A DNA stretch of 64,000 bases from Dyella sp. RRB7 (GCF_022761115.1 NZ_JAKWJS010000001.1:1054001-1118000), one strand, 5' to 3'. Shown: positions 52,132 to 61,467, counted from the first letter of the stretch. Program-made: numbers and translations. Notes: generated by a model not told the origin, from the letters alone.

Positions 52132-53331
52132 TCAGCGGCTAACGGCGGCGACCGCGTTCACCACGGTGTCCAGGTTGGCGCGGTTCAACGCCGCCACGCA
52201 GATGCGGCCGGTGCCGATGGCGTAGATGGCGTACTCCTCGCGCAGGCGGTCCACCTGGGCCTTGCTCAGGCCCGAGTAGGAGAACATGCCGGCCTGCTCC
52301 TGGATGAAGGCGTACTGCGGCGCACCCGCCGCGGCCAGCTTCTCGACCATGCCGGCGCGCATCGCGTGGATGCGCTCGCGCATCTCGCCCAATTCCTGTT
52401 CCCAGATGGCCTTCAGCTCGGCGCTGTTGAGCACGCCCGACACCAGCGCGCCGCCGTGCGTGGCGGGGCTGGAGTAGTTGGAGCGGATGGTGCGCTTGAC
52501 CAGCGACTGCACGCGCAGCGCTTCCTCGCGATCCTTGCCCACCACGGACAACGCACCCACGCGCTCGCCGTACAGCGAGAACGACTTGGAGTACGAGTTG
52601 GCCACCACGAACGATTCGAGGCCCGACGCGGCAAACAGGCGCACGGCGAGGGCGTCGGCATCGATGCCTTCGTCGAAGCCCTGGTAGGCCATGTCGATGA
52701 AGGGCATCAGCTTGCGCTCCTTCACCAGCTCCACCACCTGCTGCCACTGCCCGGCGTTGAGGTCCACGCCGGTGGGGTTGTGGCAGCACGCATGCAGCAG
52801 CACCACGGTGCCCGGTTCCAGCTTGCCGAGGTCGGCCAGCATGCCGGCGAAATCCAGGCCGTGGGTGGCGGCGTCGTAATAGGCGTAGTCCACCACCTCG
52901 AAGCCCGCCGCGGTGAACACCACGCGGTGGTTTTCCCAGCTGGGGTTGCTGATGGCGACCTTGGCGTTGGGCAGCACCTTCTTCAGCAGGTCGGCGCCGA
53001 TGCGCAGCGCGCCGCTGCCGCCGATGGTCTGCGAGGTAGCCACGCGGCCAGCGGCCAGCAGCGGCGAATCCTCACCGAACACCAGTTTCTGGGTGGCGAT
53101 GTTGTAGGTCGGCAGGCCGTCGATGGGCAGGTAGCCGCGCGGCTTGGCCTCCAGCGCCAGCGCCTGCTCCACCTCGCGCACGGCGCGCAGCAGCGGGATG
53201 CGGCCCTGCTCGTCGTAATAGATGCCCACGCCCAGGTTGACCTTGCCCGGGCGGGTATCGGCCAGATAGGCCTCGGTGAGTCCCAGGATCGGATCGCCCG
53301 GGGTCATTTCAACGGATGCAAAGAGAGACAC
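52132..53331 (-). CDS. aromatic/aspartate aminotransferase (class I)
   Basis: A 399-residue PLP enzyme of the AspC/TyrB subgroup, moving amino groups between aspartate or aromatic amino acids and 2-oxoglutarate. Motifs include LGVGIYYDEQGR (about 33), the SWENHRVVF substrate loop (about 130), HNPTGVDL (about 183), and the PLP lysine in NSYSKSFSLYGERVG (about 245-259). It cannot be decided from sequence whether Asp or aromatic substrates are preferred. Monocistronic; ttcA lies 30 bases further upstream. Confidence 0.93.
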   Translation of the reverse strand: MSLFASVEMTPGDPILGLTEAYLADTRPGKVNLGVGIYYDEQGRIPLLRAVREVEQALALEAKPRGYLPIDGLPTYNIATQKLVFGEDSPLLAAGRVATSQTIGGSGALRIGADLLKKVLPNAKVAISNPSWENHRVVFTAAGFEVVDYAYYDAATHGLDFAGMLADLGKLEPGTVVLLHACCHNPTGVDLNAGQWQQVVELVKERKLMPFIDMAYQGFDEGIDADALAVRLFAASGLESFVVANSYSKSFSLYGERVGALSVVGKDREEALRVQSLVKRTIRSNYSSPATHGGALVSGVLNSAELKAIWEQELGEMRERIHAMRAGMVEKLAAAGAPQYAFIQEQAGMFSYSGLSKAQVDRLREEYAIYAIGTGRICVAALNRANLDTVVNAVAAVSR

Positions 53332-53361
53332 GGCGTTACTCGACTGGTGGGTTAGGGGGAT

Positions 53362-54225
53362 TCACGACTCGCCGGCGTTGCCGGCAAGCCACTGGTGCGC
53401 ATCGGCGCGGGCCACACCTTCGCGCGCGCCCAGCGCGGCGAAGTCAAACAGGTTGCGATCGGTGAGCTGGGAGGGCTGCACGCTGCCCAGCGCGCGGAAA
53501 ATAGTCTCGCTGCGCCCGGGGTACTGCTTTTCCCAGTCCTCCATCATGCGCCGAACCGCCTTGCGCTGCAGGTTTTCCTGCGAGCCGCACAGATTGCACG
53601 GGATGATGGGGAACTGCCGCTGCCCAGCATACTCGGCGATATCGCTTTCCTTGCAGTACGCCAGCGGGCGGATCACCACGTGGCGACCGTCGTCCGAACG
53701 CAGCTTGGGCGGCATGGCCTTGAGCTGCGCTTGGTAGAACAGGTTGAGGAAGAAGGTGCCGAGGATATCGTCGCGGTGGTGGCCCAGTGCGATCTTGGTC
53801 ACCCCGTTGGTCGCGGCCCACTGGTACAGCGCGCCGCGCCGCAGGCGCGAGCACAGGCTGCACATGGTCTTGCCCTCGGGGATCACCCGGGTGACGGTGC
53901 TGTAGGTGTCCTGCTCGATGATGTGGAACGGCACGCCGCGCGCCGTGAGGTATTCGGGCAGCACGTGCTCCGGGAAGCCCGGCTGCTTCTGGTCCAGGTT
54001 CACCGCGACCAGCTCGAAGCGCACCGGCGCCTTGGCCTGCAGCGACAGCAGGATGTCCAGCAGCGTGTAGGAATCCTTGCCGCCGGACAGGCATACCATC
54101 ACCTTGTCGCCGTCCTCGATCATGTTGAAATCGGCAATCGCCTGGCCCACCTGGTGACGCAGGCGCTTGGCCAGCTTGGCGGCCTCGTAGTGCTGCTTGC
54201 GGGGGATGTCGGGCTGGGCGGACAT
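53362..54225 (-). CDS. ttcA: tRNA 2-thiocytidine biosynthesis protein
   Basis: A 287-residue enzyme that puts sulfur on C32 of certain tRNAs. The PP-loop SGGKDS is at 47-52, and two CxxC pairs (Cys122/Cys125 and Cys210/Cys213) hold the iron-sulfur cluster. ATG 54225 gives the usual start [10 protein letters not shown]. Longer frames are not supported. It is divergent from the DUF465 gene, with an 18-base palindrome in the shared gap. Confidence 0.95.
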   Translation of the reverse strand: MSAQPDIPRKQHYEAAKLAKRLRHQVGQAIADFNMIEDGDKVMVCLSGGKDSYTLLDILLSLQAKAPVRFELVAVNLDQKQPGFPEHVLPEYLTARGVPFHIIEQDTYSTVTRVIPEGKTMCSLCSRLRRGALYQWAATNGVTKIALGHHRDDILGTFFLNLFYQAQLKAMPPKLRSDDGRHVVIRPLAYCKESDIAEYAGQRQFPIIPCNLCGSQENLQRKAVRRMMEDWEKQYPGRSETIFRALGSVQPSQLTDRNLFDFAALGAREGVARADAHQWLAGNAGES

Positions 54226-54267
54226 GGGCGGGATCGGGCAGGTCGGCCCCCCATTGTAGCGGCCTGA

Positions 54268-54285
54268 CCGCCGGAGGTCCGGCGG
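54268..54285. promoter_or_regulatory. perfect 18-bp palindrome between ttcA and DUF465 gene
   Basis: CCGCCGGA (54268-54275) is inverted in TCCGGCGG (54278-54285) around GG. The site lies 43 bases from the ttcA start and 41 bases from the DUF465 start, midway between divergent genes, so it may be an operator for both. It is not followed by a U-tract. Confidence 0.4.
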
Positions 54286-54325
54286 CGGTACACTGAAGGC
54301 CAATTTGCTACCGCCCATTGCCCTC

Positions 54326-54532
54326 ATGCAGGTTCAGGATCAAGCCGAGATCGCCCATCTGCTGGCCGAATTGCGGGTCGAGCATCGTGATCTCGATGTC
54401 GCCATCGAGCACCTGGCCGCGTCCATGAGCCGCGACGAGCTGCAGCTCACCCGGCTGAAGAAACGCAAGCTGCTGCTGAAGGACCATATCGCCCGCCTCG
54501 AAAGCAAGCTGATCCCCGACCTGGATGCCTGA
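54326..54532 (+). CDS. DUF465 (YdcH-like) small helical protein
   Basis: A 68-residue protein, mostly one helical hairpin with [19 protein letters not shown] and [20 protein letters not shown], typical of DUF465. Function unknown; homologues are small cytosolic proteins. I use ATG 54326 rather than an upstream TTG. Divergent from ttcA. Confidence 0.85.
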   Translation: MQVQDQAEIAHLLAELRVEHRDLDVAIEHLAASMSRDELQLTRLKKRKLLLKDHIARLESKLIPDLDA

Positions 54533-54846
54533 ACCCAAGAGCGCGGGACGGCGGAACCTGCTGTCCCGGCGAGGAAGTGTGGCGCGGTTGACTGAGCCCC
54601 CTAGGGTCGAATGCCGTCCTGGCAGTGGCATCAGCCCGATCCATCAATCACCGCGTCACGGGCTGAAGATTAGAAAGGCATCGAGCGCGCCCCTATCAGA
54701 CATCTCTGAAAGTTGAGCCTTTCAACAGCATCAGCCGCGCGCCCCCTTAAGCGTTGTTCCCACGCCGATGGCCTGCTTAAATCGCGGTTTGCGCCGCCCT
54801 CGGGCGTTTGCCCTTGAAGGCGCCAGCTCGTTCGCCGGAGCCCTGC
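54533..54846. other. 314-bp gene-free region
   Basis: No family-like frame is seen. The region holds a small hairpin GTTGA-GCCTT-TCAAC (54711-54725) and a purine-poor GC run before the acetyltransferase. The promoter of the acetyltransferase should lie at the right end. No terminator with a U-tract is visible for the DUF465 gene. Confidence 0.45.
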
Positions 54847-55443
54847 ATGCCCTCGCTCGCCCCGTTTCGCCTGGAAGACGACTACGTCGCGCTCGAACCG
54901 CTGTCGCCCGGGCATGCCCCGGCGCTGGAAAGCGCCGCCGCCGACGGCGAGCTGTGGAAACTGTGGTTCACCAGCGCGCCGGCGCCGGGAGAAACGGCGG
55001 CCTATATCGCCAAGGCGCTCGACGGCCAGGCCGCGGGCCAGATGTTGCCGTTCGCGGTGCGCGAAAAACGCACCGGCGAGATCATCGGCACCACCCGCTT
55101 CTACGATTTCGTATCGGAGCCGCCGCGCGTCGCCATCGGCTACACCTGGTATGCGAAGCGCTGGCAGAAGAGTCACGTCAACACGGCCTGCAAGCGCCTG
55201 CTATTCAAGCACGCCTTCGAAACGCTGGGCTGCGTGGCGGTGGAGCTGCATACCGACCATCGCAACCTCGACTCGCAACGCGCCATCGAGCGCCTCGGCG
55301 CCCAGCGCGAAGGCGTGCTGCGCAACCACAAGCGTCGCCCCGACGGCAGCCTGCGCCACACCGTGTGCTTCAGCGTGATCGACAGCGAATGGCCGGATAT
55401 ATCGCGTTGGCTGGCGCTCCGGCTGCAACGACTCGCCGGTTGA
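54847..55443 (+). CDS. GNAT-family N-acetyltransferase
   Basis: A 198-residue RimJ/RimL-like acetyltransferase. The acetyl-CoA region is read from the segment ELHTDHRNLDSQRAIERLGAQREG (about 133-156). The N-terminal substrate region contains RLEDDYVALEPLSPGHAPAL. Related enzymes acetylate ribosomal proteins, tRNA-like amines or small molecules. ATG 54847 has GGAG 6 bases upstream; an ATG 13 codons earlier has none. Ends 10 bases before the convergent pssA stop. Confidence 0.88.
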   Translation: MPSLAPFRLEDDYVALEPLSPGHAPALESAAADGELWKLWFTSAPAPGETAAYIAKALDGQAAGQMLPFAVREKRTGEIIGTTRFYDFVSEPPRVAIGYTWYAKRWQKSHVNTACKRLLFKHAFETLGCVAVELHTDHRNLDSQRAIERLGAQREGVLRNHKRRPDGSLRHTVCFSVIDSEWPDISRWLALRLQRLAG

Positions 55444-55452
55444 CCCATACAG

Positions 55453-56856
55453 TCAGAGCAGGCGGCCGATCAGGCGATCGAGCCGCACGCGCCGCAGCCG
55501 CTTGAACAACCGCCGCACTTCCGGCGGATAGCTGCGCGTACCCTGCAGCTCGCGGTAATGCCCCAGCCGCGTGGCGTGCTTGCGCAGCGTCTGCCACTCG
55601 GCCTCGTGTTGCGCCACCAGCAGCCCGGCAGGATCACGCAAGACCAGGCCATTTTCCAGGTCCAGCGCCCACGCTCGCGGATTGAGATTATTGCCGGTGA
55701 GCACGGCGACATCCTCGTCCACGAACAGGCCCTTGAGGTGATAGCTGTTGTCGCCGTCGCGCCACAACCACAGGTTCAACTGGCCACTGTCGATGGCCGA
55801 CTGGTGCGAACGTGCGAAGCGACGCAGGTTGCTCTCGTACAAATAGGGCAGCAGGCCGATGCGGTTGAACGGCTGTCCTGGCGGTATGTAGAAATCGTTG
55901 GCCACCTTGTCGCCCACCATGATGTCCAGGCGACAGCCCCGGCGTAGCAGCTGGCCGATCACGACACGCACCGGTCGCGGCAGGTTGAAGTAGGGCGTCA
56001 GCACGATCACCCGCTGCCGCGCGCCGCGCAACAGCCCCAGCAGCACCTCGTTGAGCGCATTGTCGCTGCGGCCAAAGCCTGCCAGCGGAGTCACCGCGAC
56101 CTCGCCGTCGCCTGGCGCCTCCTGCGCACCGGCGTACTGCGCCCGCTGCAGCGACTGGCGCAAGCGCCGGATCGGCTCCTGCAGCTCGCGCGATCGCGGC
56201 AACGGCAGGCGATCGAAGCGCGGCGCCGCGTCACTGTCGCGAAACTGCGCGTGAACGTAGCCGGCCATGCTGTCGGCCAGCGCCCGGTGGCGGATGAGGT
56301 GATAGCGGTCCAGCCGGTAGCGCCCGTGCCGCGCCAGATAGACATCGTTGAGGCTGGCGCCGCTGTAGAGCACGCTGTCGTCGATGATGAAGCCCTTCAG
56401 GTGCAGCACGCCGAACAACTCGCGGTTCTGCACCGGCACGCCACGGATCACCACGCCATCGCCATGGCGCTGCGCATACTCGCGGTACATCGCGGCGTTG
56501 CCTTCGCTGCTGCCCTTGCCGATCAGGCCGCGCCGCGCGCGATGCCAGTCGACATACACCTCGATGCCCAGCCCGGGTCTCGCCGCGTGGGCAGCGTAGA
56601 GAGCGTCGAGCACTTCGCGACCGGCCTCATCGTCCTGCAGGTAAAGCGCCACCAGCACGATGCGCCGGCGCGCCTGGCCGATCATCGCCAGCAGGGTTTG
56701 GCGAAAGGCCGCGGGACCATCGAGCGTGCTGATCGCGGCGGCGGGCACCGCAAGGCGGGGGTAGGCGGACAGGTCCAGCGCACGCTGGCGGCCCAGCGAC
56801 AGCAGACGGCGGGCAAGACGGCGCGGTGAAGGCAAAGGTCGACTCATGGGCGCCAT
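55453..56856 (-). CDS. pssA: CDP-diacylglycerol-serine O-phosphatidyltransferase, PLD type
   Basis: A 467-residue enzyme making phosphatidylserine, the precursor of phosphatidylethanolamine. Two HxKx4D motifs lie at about 152-159 (HLKGFIID) and 373-380 (HLKGLFVD), the mark of the phospholipase-D fold. The segments SGASLNDVYLARHGRYRLDRYHLIR, NDFYIPPGQPF and TGNNLNPRAWALDLEN agree closely with E. coli PssA. The start could be ATG 56856, ATG 56847 or TTG 56865; none has a strong ribosome-binding site. Completes the GpsA-PlsB-PssA phospholipid set. Confidence 0.93.
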   Translation of the reverse strand: MAPMSRPLPSPRRLARRLLSLGRQRALDLSAYPRLAVPAAAISTLDGPAAFRQTLLAMIGQARRRIVLVALYLQDDEAGREVLDALYAAHAARPGLGIEVYVDWHRARRGLIGKGSSEGNAAMYREYAQRHGDGVVIRGVPVQNRELFGVLHLKGFIIDDSVLYSGASLNDVYLARHGRYRLDRYHLIRHRALADSMAGYVHAQFRDSDAAPRFDRLPLPRSRELQEPIRRLRQSLQRAQYAGAQEAPGDGEVAVTPLAGFGRSDNALNEVLLGLLRGARQRVIVLTPYFNLPRPVRVVIGQLLRRGCRLDIMVGDKVANDFYIPPGQPFNRIGLLPYLYESNLRRFARSHQSAIDSGQLNLWLWRDGDNSYHLKGLFVDEDVAVLTGNNLNPRAWALDLENGLVLRDPAGLLVAQHEAEWQTLRKHATRLGHYRELQGTRSYPPEVRRLFKRLRRVRLDRLIGRLL

Positions 56857-56949
56857 GGTAATCAAGCATGGCGGGGAAAGCCGAATGTGGGCGCGCAGAA
56901 AACATCGCAGGCTGCCCCTCGGCTACCGCGGGAACAGCCTGCGATCGGC

Positions 56950-57984
56950 TCAGGGCTGCGCGCCTTGCTTGTCTTTGTCGAGCACGCGGCGTGGCTGCAC
57001 GTCGATGCTCGCGGTCATGCCCGCAGCCAGCACCACATCCTTGGGCACGCTGGCCTCGTCGATGGCGACACGCACCGGCACGCGCTGCGCCAGACGCACC
57101 CAGTTGAAGGTCGGGTTCACGTCGGCCAGCAGATCCCTGCCGGTGGGGTTGTCGCGATCGGTGATGCCGCGCGCGATGCCGATGATATGTCCCTTCAGAT
57201 GGATGCCGCCGCTCATCAGGCGGATGTCCACCGGGTCGCCCACGCGCACCTGCGGCAGCTTGGTTTCCTCGAAGTAGCCGTAGATGTAGTAGCTATGGCG
57301 ATCGATCAGCGCCAGACGCGGGCTGCCGGTGGCGGCGTAGTCGCCCACGCGGACATCGAGGTTGGTGACATAGCCGTCGACCGGCGCGCGCACTTCGGTG
57401 CGTTCCAGGTCGAGCCGGGCGCGATCCACCACCACCTGCGCCTGCACCACGGCCGCCTCGGCCTGCTCGCGTGCGGCATTGGCCTGGTGACCACTCGCCT
57501 GCGCCTGCTGCCACGCGGCCATCGCCGTATCGGCGACGGACTTGGCATCGGTGCGCTCTTCCTTCGGCACCACGTCCGCCAGCTCCTGGCGGCGCTTGGC
57601 CTGTTCCTGGCGCATGTCGTACTCGGCCTTGCGCGCGGCGGCGCTGGCCAGCACGGCGTCGATATTGGCGCCGGCGGCACGGGCGCTGGCCTTGGCGGCG
57701 GCGAGGTTGGCCTCGGCCTGTTGCAGGGCGATATGGAAGCGCTCGGGATCGACCTCGAACAACACGTCGCCCTTCTTCACCTCCTGGTTGTCGACTACCG
57801 CAACGCGGGTGACCAGGCCCGAGACATCCGGCGCGATGCGCACCACCTCCGCACGCACGCGGCCATCGCGCGTCCATGGCGAATACATGTAGTGATCCCA
57901 CAGGGCGCGGCCGAGCAGCAGCGCCAGGATGACGACGAAGGCGGTGATGGCGAAGCGGAGCAGGGACTGGGGCGAAATCTTCAT
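56950..57984 (-). CDS. HlyD-family adaptor, AaeA-like
   Basis: A 344-residue membrane-fusion protein. One N-terminal helix (about 10-30), a lipoyl half beginning YSPWTRDGRVRAEVVRIAPD, a coiled hairpin (about 90-185), and the second half with EVRAPVDGYVTNLDV. Homologue of AaeA, which joins the AaeB transporter for hydroxybenzoic acid efflux in E. coli. ATG 57984 is chosen. It follows the DUF1656 gene by 8 bases. Confidence 0.9.
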   Translation of the reverse strand: MKISPQSLLRFAITAFVVILALLLGRALWDHYMYSPWTRDGRVRAEVVRIAPDVSGLVTRVAVVDNQEVKKGDVLFEVDPERFHIALQQAEANLAAAKASARAAGANIDAVLASAAARKAEYDMRQEQAKRRQELADVVPKEERTDAKSVADTAMAAWQQAQASGHQANAAREQAEAAVVQAQVVVDRARLDLERTEVRAPVDGYVTNLDVRVGDYAATGSPRLALIDRHSYYIYGYFEETKLPQVRVGDPVDIRLMSGGIHLKGHIIGIARGITDRDNPTGRDLLADVNPTFNWVRLAQRVPVRVAIDEASVPKDVVLAAGMTASIDVQPRRVLDKDKQGAQP

Positions 57985-57992
57985 ATCAAGGC

Positions 57993-58193
57993 TCAGGGAT
58001 ACAACAGCAGACCGGCGGCGCCGAACAGGCAGAAGAACACGGCGACGCGGAACAAAGAGGGATGCCAGACATAGCGGTACAGGCCATAGCGACCGACGAT
58101 GGTGTCGATCACCCACAGCACCAGCAGGCAGCCGAGGTAGACCAGCAGGATACCGGGCACCAGCGCGTCGGCCAGGGCGATTTCACGAGGCAT
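57993..58193 (-). CDS. DUF1656 small membrane protein, AaeX-like
   Basis: A 66-residue protein with two helices (about 12-30 and 45-63) and the family motif IALADALVPGILLVYLGC. It overlaps the FUSC gene end by 11 bases (58183-58193), which couples their translation. It belongs to the AaeXAB-type efflux set. Confidence 0.88.
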   Translation of the reverse strand: MPREIALADALVPGILLVYLGCLLVLWVIDTIVGRYGLYRYVWHPSLFRVAVFFCLFGAAGLLLYP

Positions 58194-60324
58194 GGGACGT
58201 CTCCGGAGCCTTGACGATATAGGGAGCGAGAGCGGATTCGTCATCGCGCAGCGCGGTGCGTAGCTGCAGCAGATGAGCCAGCGCCGGCTGGCAGCTGGCG
58301 CGCGCCTGCGGCAGCATCTGCGTGGTCAGGGTGATGGCGTGATCCACCGCCGCGTCGGCCTGTCGCCAGCGCGCGGAACTGGGCTCGTCGTACAACTGCG
58401 CCAGCGCCTGCACGGCCTGCTGCATGGCTTCCAGCGCGACAGGCGGCAGATCCGCGTGCTGCATGTCCTGGCGCAGCTCGATCACCGCGCGACCGCAGTC
58501 GTGCACGGCCAGGCCCCAGGACAGCAGGCTACGCGACTCTTCACTGCCGGGCTGGGTGAACTGCACCACCTGGTGGAACAGGTCGCGGTTGGCGCTCTCG
58601 AACTGGTAGACCAGCCCCGCCAGCGGTGCCGTCGCCGCAAATGCCACCTGCCGGCGCAATTGCTGCAACTGGCGCCGGCGCAGCCACTGCGTGCCGAGCA
58701 CGGTGGGAATCACCATGAACGCCGCACCGCTCATCATCAGGCCGAACAACGAGGCGATGGCGTCGTTGAGGAAGTGCTCCGGGCTGTACACCATCGGATT
58801 CTTCAGGGCGAGGATATACACGAAACCCAGCGTGTACCCCGCACCGATGCCCGGCAACGTGGCGTTGCGCGTGGTGAGGTAAGGCCCGATCGCCAGCAAC
58901 GGCGCGGTGACCAGGAACAGCATCATGAAGCCATCGCTGCCCGGCATCAGCCAGAACACCACGACATACGCGGCGACCATGCCCAGCGCGTAGCCGATCC
59001 AGGTATTGGCGGTGGCCGCCAGCGGCGTGGGCGAGGTGGCCAGCAGGCCGCTGAAGATGGTGGCCAACAACATGGCGTTGGGACCGAATGGCCACGCCGA
59101 CCACAACCAGAACACGCTCAGGGTGATCATGGTGAGGAAGGTGCGGATCACCGCGATGGCCGGCGCGGCATAGTCGTTGGCGCGCTTGAAGTCGACGCGC
59201 TCGAGATTGCCGCCGGGCACGCCCTGGGTTTCCCGCAACGTCGCTTCCAGTGCGGTGAAGTCGCGCAGCTCGCTGACGAAGCGGCGCAGCAACATGGCGC
59301 CGCTGTCGAATTCGAGCAACAGCTCGGGATCCTGCCGCAGCTCTTCGCGCAATTCGGCCGCCAGTACCGGCAACCTCGGTTCGCAGGCTTCCAGCCGTCT
59401 TGCCAGCAAGCGTGGCACCGGATGCTCGGAGTGCGGTGGCGACAAGGCTTCGCCCACCGGCGCATAGAGCTTGATCAACGCGGCGGCGGTGCGCGGGTGA
59501 TTATTGCGCTGCAAGCGGTTGATCAGGTGATGCAACGACTGGAAGCTGGTGGCCGCAGCCATGTAGCGCAGGTTGAGCAGCTGCATCCGACTGCTGCGTG
59601 CACGCGCCTCCGAGTCCTCGAAGATCACCGAGGAACGCAGGTCTTCCAGTTGCACAGCGGCGCGCACGAAGTGCAGATGGGCCTGCTCCATCTGTCCGCG
59701 CGGAATCGCGCCCCCCAGGCTGCCGCGCGCGAACTCGATGAAGTGGCCATAGTGCTCGCGCACGCTGCGGCGTAGCACGTCGCGCAGGCGCTCCGGCAGC
59801 ACCACGTCGCTGACCAGGCCGGCCACGATGATGCCCAGCATCACCTCGCTGACGCGCATCACCGCCGAATCGAACACCGTGTAGGGATTGTTGATCGCCG
59901 GCAGCGCCACGATGGCCGCCGTATAGCCCGCCAGCACAAAGCCATAGGACATGAAGTTGCGGTACAGCACCGCGCCACCCGCGCACAGCCCTACCCACAG
60001 CGACAGGCTGAGCAGGAACAGCTCGCGCTGCTGCGGGAACGCCGCCATCAGCAGCAGGCCGCACAGGCTGCCGGCGCAGGTGCCGATGGCGCGATAGAAA
60101 CTCTTGGCCAGCACCATGCCGCTGTGCGGATGCATCACGATCGACACCGTGATCATCGCCGTCGACGGTTGTTCCAGCTGGAACAGCATGGCCAGCCAGG
60201 CGGTGATGTAGAACGCCAGCAGACACTTGAAGACGAAGATCCAGGCCTGACGTTCGCCGTTGAAAAACTCGGCGAGCCAGGGCCATGGACGCTTTGCCGG
60301 CAGGTCGGAAGAAGCCGCGGACAT
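58183..60324 (-). CDS. FUSC-family aromatic-acid efflux transporter, AaeB-like
   Basis: A 713-residue inner-membrane protein. The layout has two clusters of helices (about 30-180 and 380-540) separated by a cytosolic region. Motifs include MITVSIVMHPHSGMVLAKSF (about 57) and FGPNAMLLATIFSGLLATSP (about 408). AaeB relatives export hydroxylated aromatic acids driven by the proton gradient. It starts 4 bases after the MarR gene stop. Confidence 0.92.
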   Translation of the reverse strand: MSAASSDLPAKRPWPWLAEFFNGERQAWIFVFKCLLAFYITAWLAMLFQLEQPSTAMITVSIVMHPHSGMVLAKSFYRAIGTCAGSLCGLLLMAAFPQQRELFLLSLSLWVGLCAGGAVLYRNFMSYGFVLAGYTAAIVALPAINNPYTVFDSAVMRVSEVMLGIIVAGLVSDVVLPERLRDVLRRSVREHYGHFIEFARGSLGGAIPRGQMEQAHLHFVRAAVQLEDLRSSVIFEDSEARARSSRMQLLNLRYMAAATSFQSLHHLINRLQRNNHPRTAAALIKLYAPVGEALSPPHSEHPVPRLLARRLEACEPRLPVLAAELREELRQDPELLLEFDSGAMLLRRFVSELRDFTALEATLRETQGVPGGNLERVDFKRANDYAAPAIAVIRTFLTMITLSVFWLWSAWPFGPNAMLLATIFSGLLATSPTPLAATANTWIGYALGMVAAYVVVFWLMPGSDGFMMLFLVTAPLLAIGPYLTTRNATLPGIGAGYTLGFVYILALKNPMVYSPEHFLNDAIASLFGLMMSGAAFMVIPTVLGTQWLRRRQLQQLRRQVAFAATAPLAGLVYQFESANRDLFHQVVQFTQPGSEESRSLLSWGLAVHDCGRAVIELRQDMQHADLPPVALEAMQQAVQALAQLYDEPSSARWRQADAAVDHAITLTTQMLPQARASCQPALAHLLQLRTALRDDESALAPYIVKAPETSHAS

Positions 60325-60328
60325 GCGC

Positions 60329-60823
60329 CTATTCCCGCTCCAGCTGCACGAGGAACTTCTTCAGCAGGCGTTCGAGCTGGGCCATCTCCCGCGGCTGCAG
60401 GTCGCCGACCTGGCGCTCCAGCAGCGCGCACACGTCCGGCAGGAAGCTCTCGATCATCGCCACGCCCTTGTCGGTCAGCGTGAGCGTCACCTTGCGGCGA
60501 TCCTCGTCGCTGGCGTCACGCGCGATCAGCCCCTTGTCGCACAGCTCGTTGGTGAGCCGCGTGATGTTGGCCGATTTCTCGCCCGTGGCATCGGCCAGCT
60601 CGGTGGGATGCAGCGTATAGCCCTCGGTGCCGTACAGCATCATCAGCAGGTTGTATTCCGGATGATTGATGCCGTAGGGCCGCAACATGGCGTTGGCGTC
60701 ATCGTTGACGCGCTTGTGGATGTGCTTGACCAGCCGCACCAATACCGCCGGATCCCGCGGGAACGCAGGATGACGCTGGCAGGTGATCGCCAGCCGCTGT
60801 TCGGTGGGGAGGAAGCTACTCAT
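60329..60823 (-). CDS. MarR-family transcription regulator
   Basis: A 164-residue winged-helix regulator: ELADATGEKSANITRLTNELCDKGLI (about 75-100) is the recognition helix, and DASDEDRRKVTLTLTDKG (about 105-122) is the wing. It is the first gene of marR-aaeB-DUF1656-aaeA. MarR proteins release DNA when bound by phenolic ligands, which matches the aromatic-acid pump. AT-rich overlapping palindromes just upstream are the probable operator. Confidence 0.92.
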   Translation of the reverse strand: MSSFLPTEQRLAITCQRHPAFPRDPAVLVRLVKHIHKRVNDDANAMLRPYGINHPEYNLLMMLYGTEGYTLHPTELADATGEKSANITRLTNELCDKGLIARDASDEDRRKVTLTLTDKGVAMIESFLPDVCALLERQVGDLQPREMAQLERLLKKFLVQLERE

Positions 60824-60841
60824 GGCGCACGGCCTAAATAG

Positions 60842-60865
60842 TACATATATGTAATATATACATGT
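60842..60865. promoter_or_regulatory. overlapping AT-rich palindromes, probable MarR operator
   Basis: TACATATATGTA (60842-60853) is a perfect 12-bp palindrome. ATGTA (60849-60853) and TACAT (60859-60863) make a second inverted repeat with a 5-base centre, and ACATGT (60860-60865) a third. The site lies 19 bases upstream of the marR ATG, so binding would block the promoter. Confidence 0.65.
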
Positions 60866-60917
60866 GAATTTTATGCTTCGCGCGGCGTCCCTGCAAGAGC
60901 GTCAGCCTGTCGATGTG

Positions 60918-60944
60918 AAAAAGGCGCCACGAGGGCGCCTTTTT
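60918..60944 (-). terminator. bidirectional-looking rho-independent terminator
   Basis: AAAAAGGCGCC (60918-60928), loop ACGAG, then GGCGCCTTTTT (60934-60944). On the minus strand a stem GGCGCC/GGCGCC is followed by TTTTT, 20 bases past the DUF4156 gene stop. Confidence 0.85.
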
Positions 60945-60963
60945 CGGGAGCGTGCCGGGCGGC

Positions 60964-61374
60964 TCAGCCGCCCTTGACCGGGAAGGTTTCCACCGCGCCC
61001 GGCGCCGACGACGGCCGGGCCGGGCTGGCAGCGGGGCCGCCGGCCGGCGCCAGTTGCGCGGTACCGCACTGGTAGGCCCCCCAGGGCTGCGAGCCGTCGG
61101 TGGGATCGCCCAGCGGCTTGATGGTGTCGGCATGCATCTTGGCGGCCTCGTTGCGGGCCATCACTTCCAGTTCGTCGCGCACGGTGATGTCGTTGCGATT
61201 GACCGGGCCGACATGGTCCATCACCGATACGGTGACCTTGCCCAGTTCATGGCATGACGACACATCGCCACTCCACGCCGTGCGCACGTTCTTCGCGGCA
61301 TCGTCGAGCGTGATGCCGTAGGTGCAGGCGCCAAGCAGCGCAACGGGAACGAGCAACAGCAGGGTCTTGCGCAT
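60964..61374 (-). CDS. DUF4156-family lipoprotein
   Basis: A 136-residue lipoprotein. Signal MRKTLLLLVPVALLGAC with lipobox LGAC (Cys17). The domain contains TYGITLDDAAKNVRTAW and ELEVMARNEAAKMHADTI, typical of DUF4156; two Cys (SSCHE and YQCGT) may form a disulfide. The tail is a Pro/Ala/Ser-rich linker. Probably periplasmic, at the outer membrane. Function unknown. Confidence 0.85.
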   Translation of the reverse strand: MRKTLLLLVPVALLGACTYGITLDDAAKNVRTAWSGDVSSCHELGKVTVSVMDHVGPVNRNDITVRDELEVMARNEAAKMHADTIKPLGDPTDGSQPWGAYQCGTAQLAPAGGPAASPARPSSAPGAVETFPVKGG

Positions 61375-61467
61375 GGGTAACTCCGCAACATGTATATGAA
61401 GAGGCCAGGCGGTTGCCCGCCCGGCCGCCATCCTAACCCGGGGAAATGAATACATCCCCACGGGAAC

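Noticed and set aside
52031-52225. 64-residue plus-strand frame beginning MAVIPAKARIQ
   Set aside because: It is the translation of the dispersed palindromic repeat and runs into the aminotransferase gene; a known artefact type.
60834-61133. 99-residue minus-strand frame at the marR operator
   Set aside because: It spans the AT-rich operator and the terminator and overlaps the DUF4156 gene; composition is Arg/Pro-rich and unlike a real protein.
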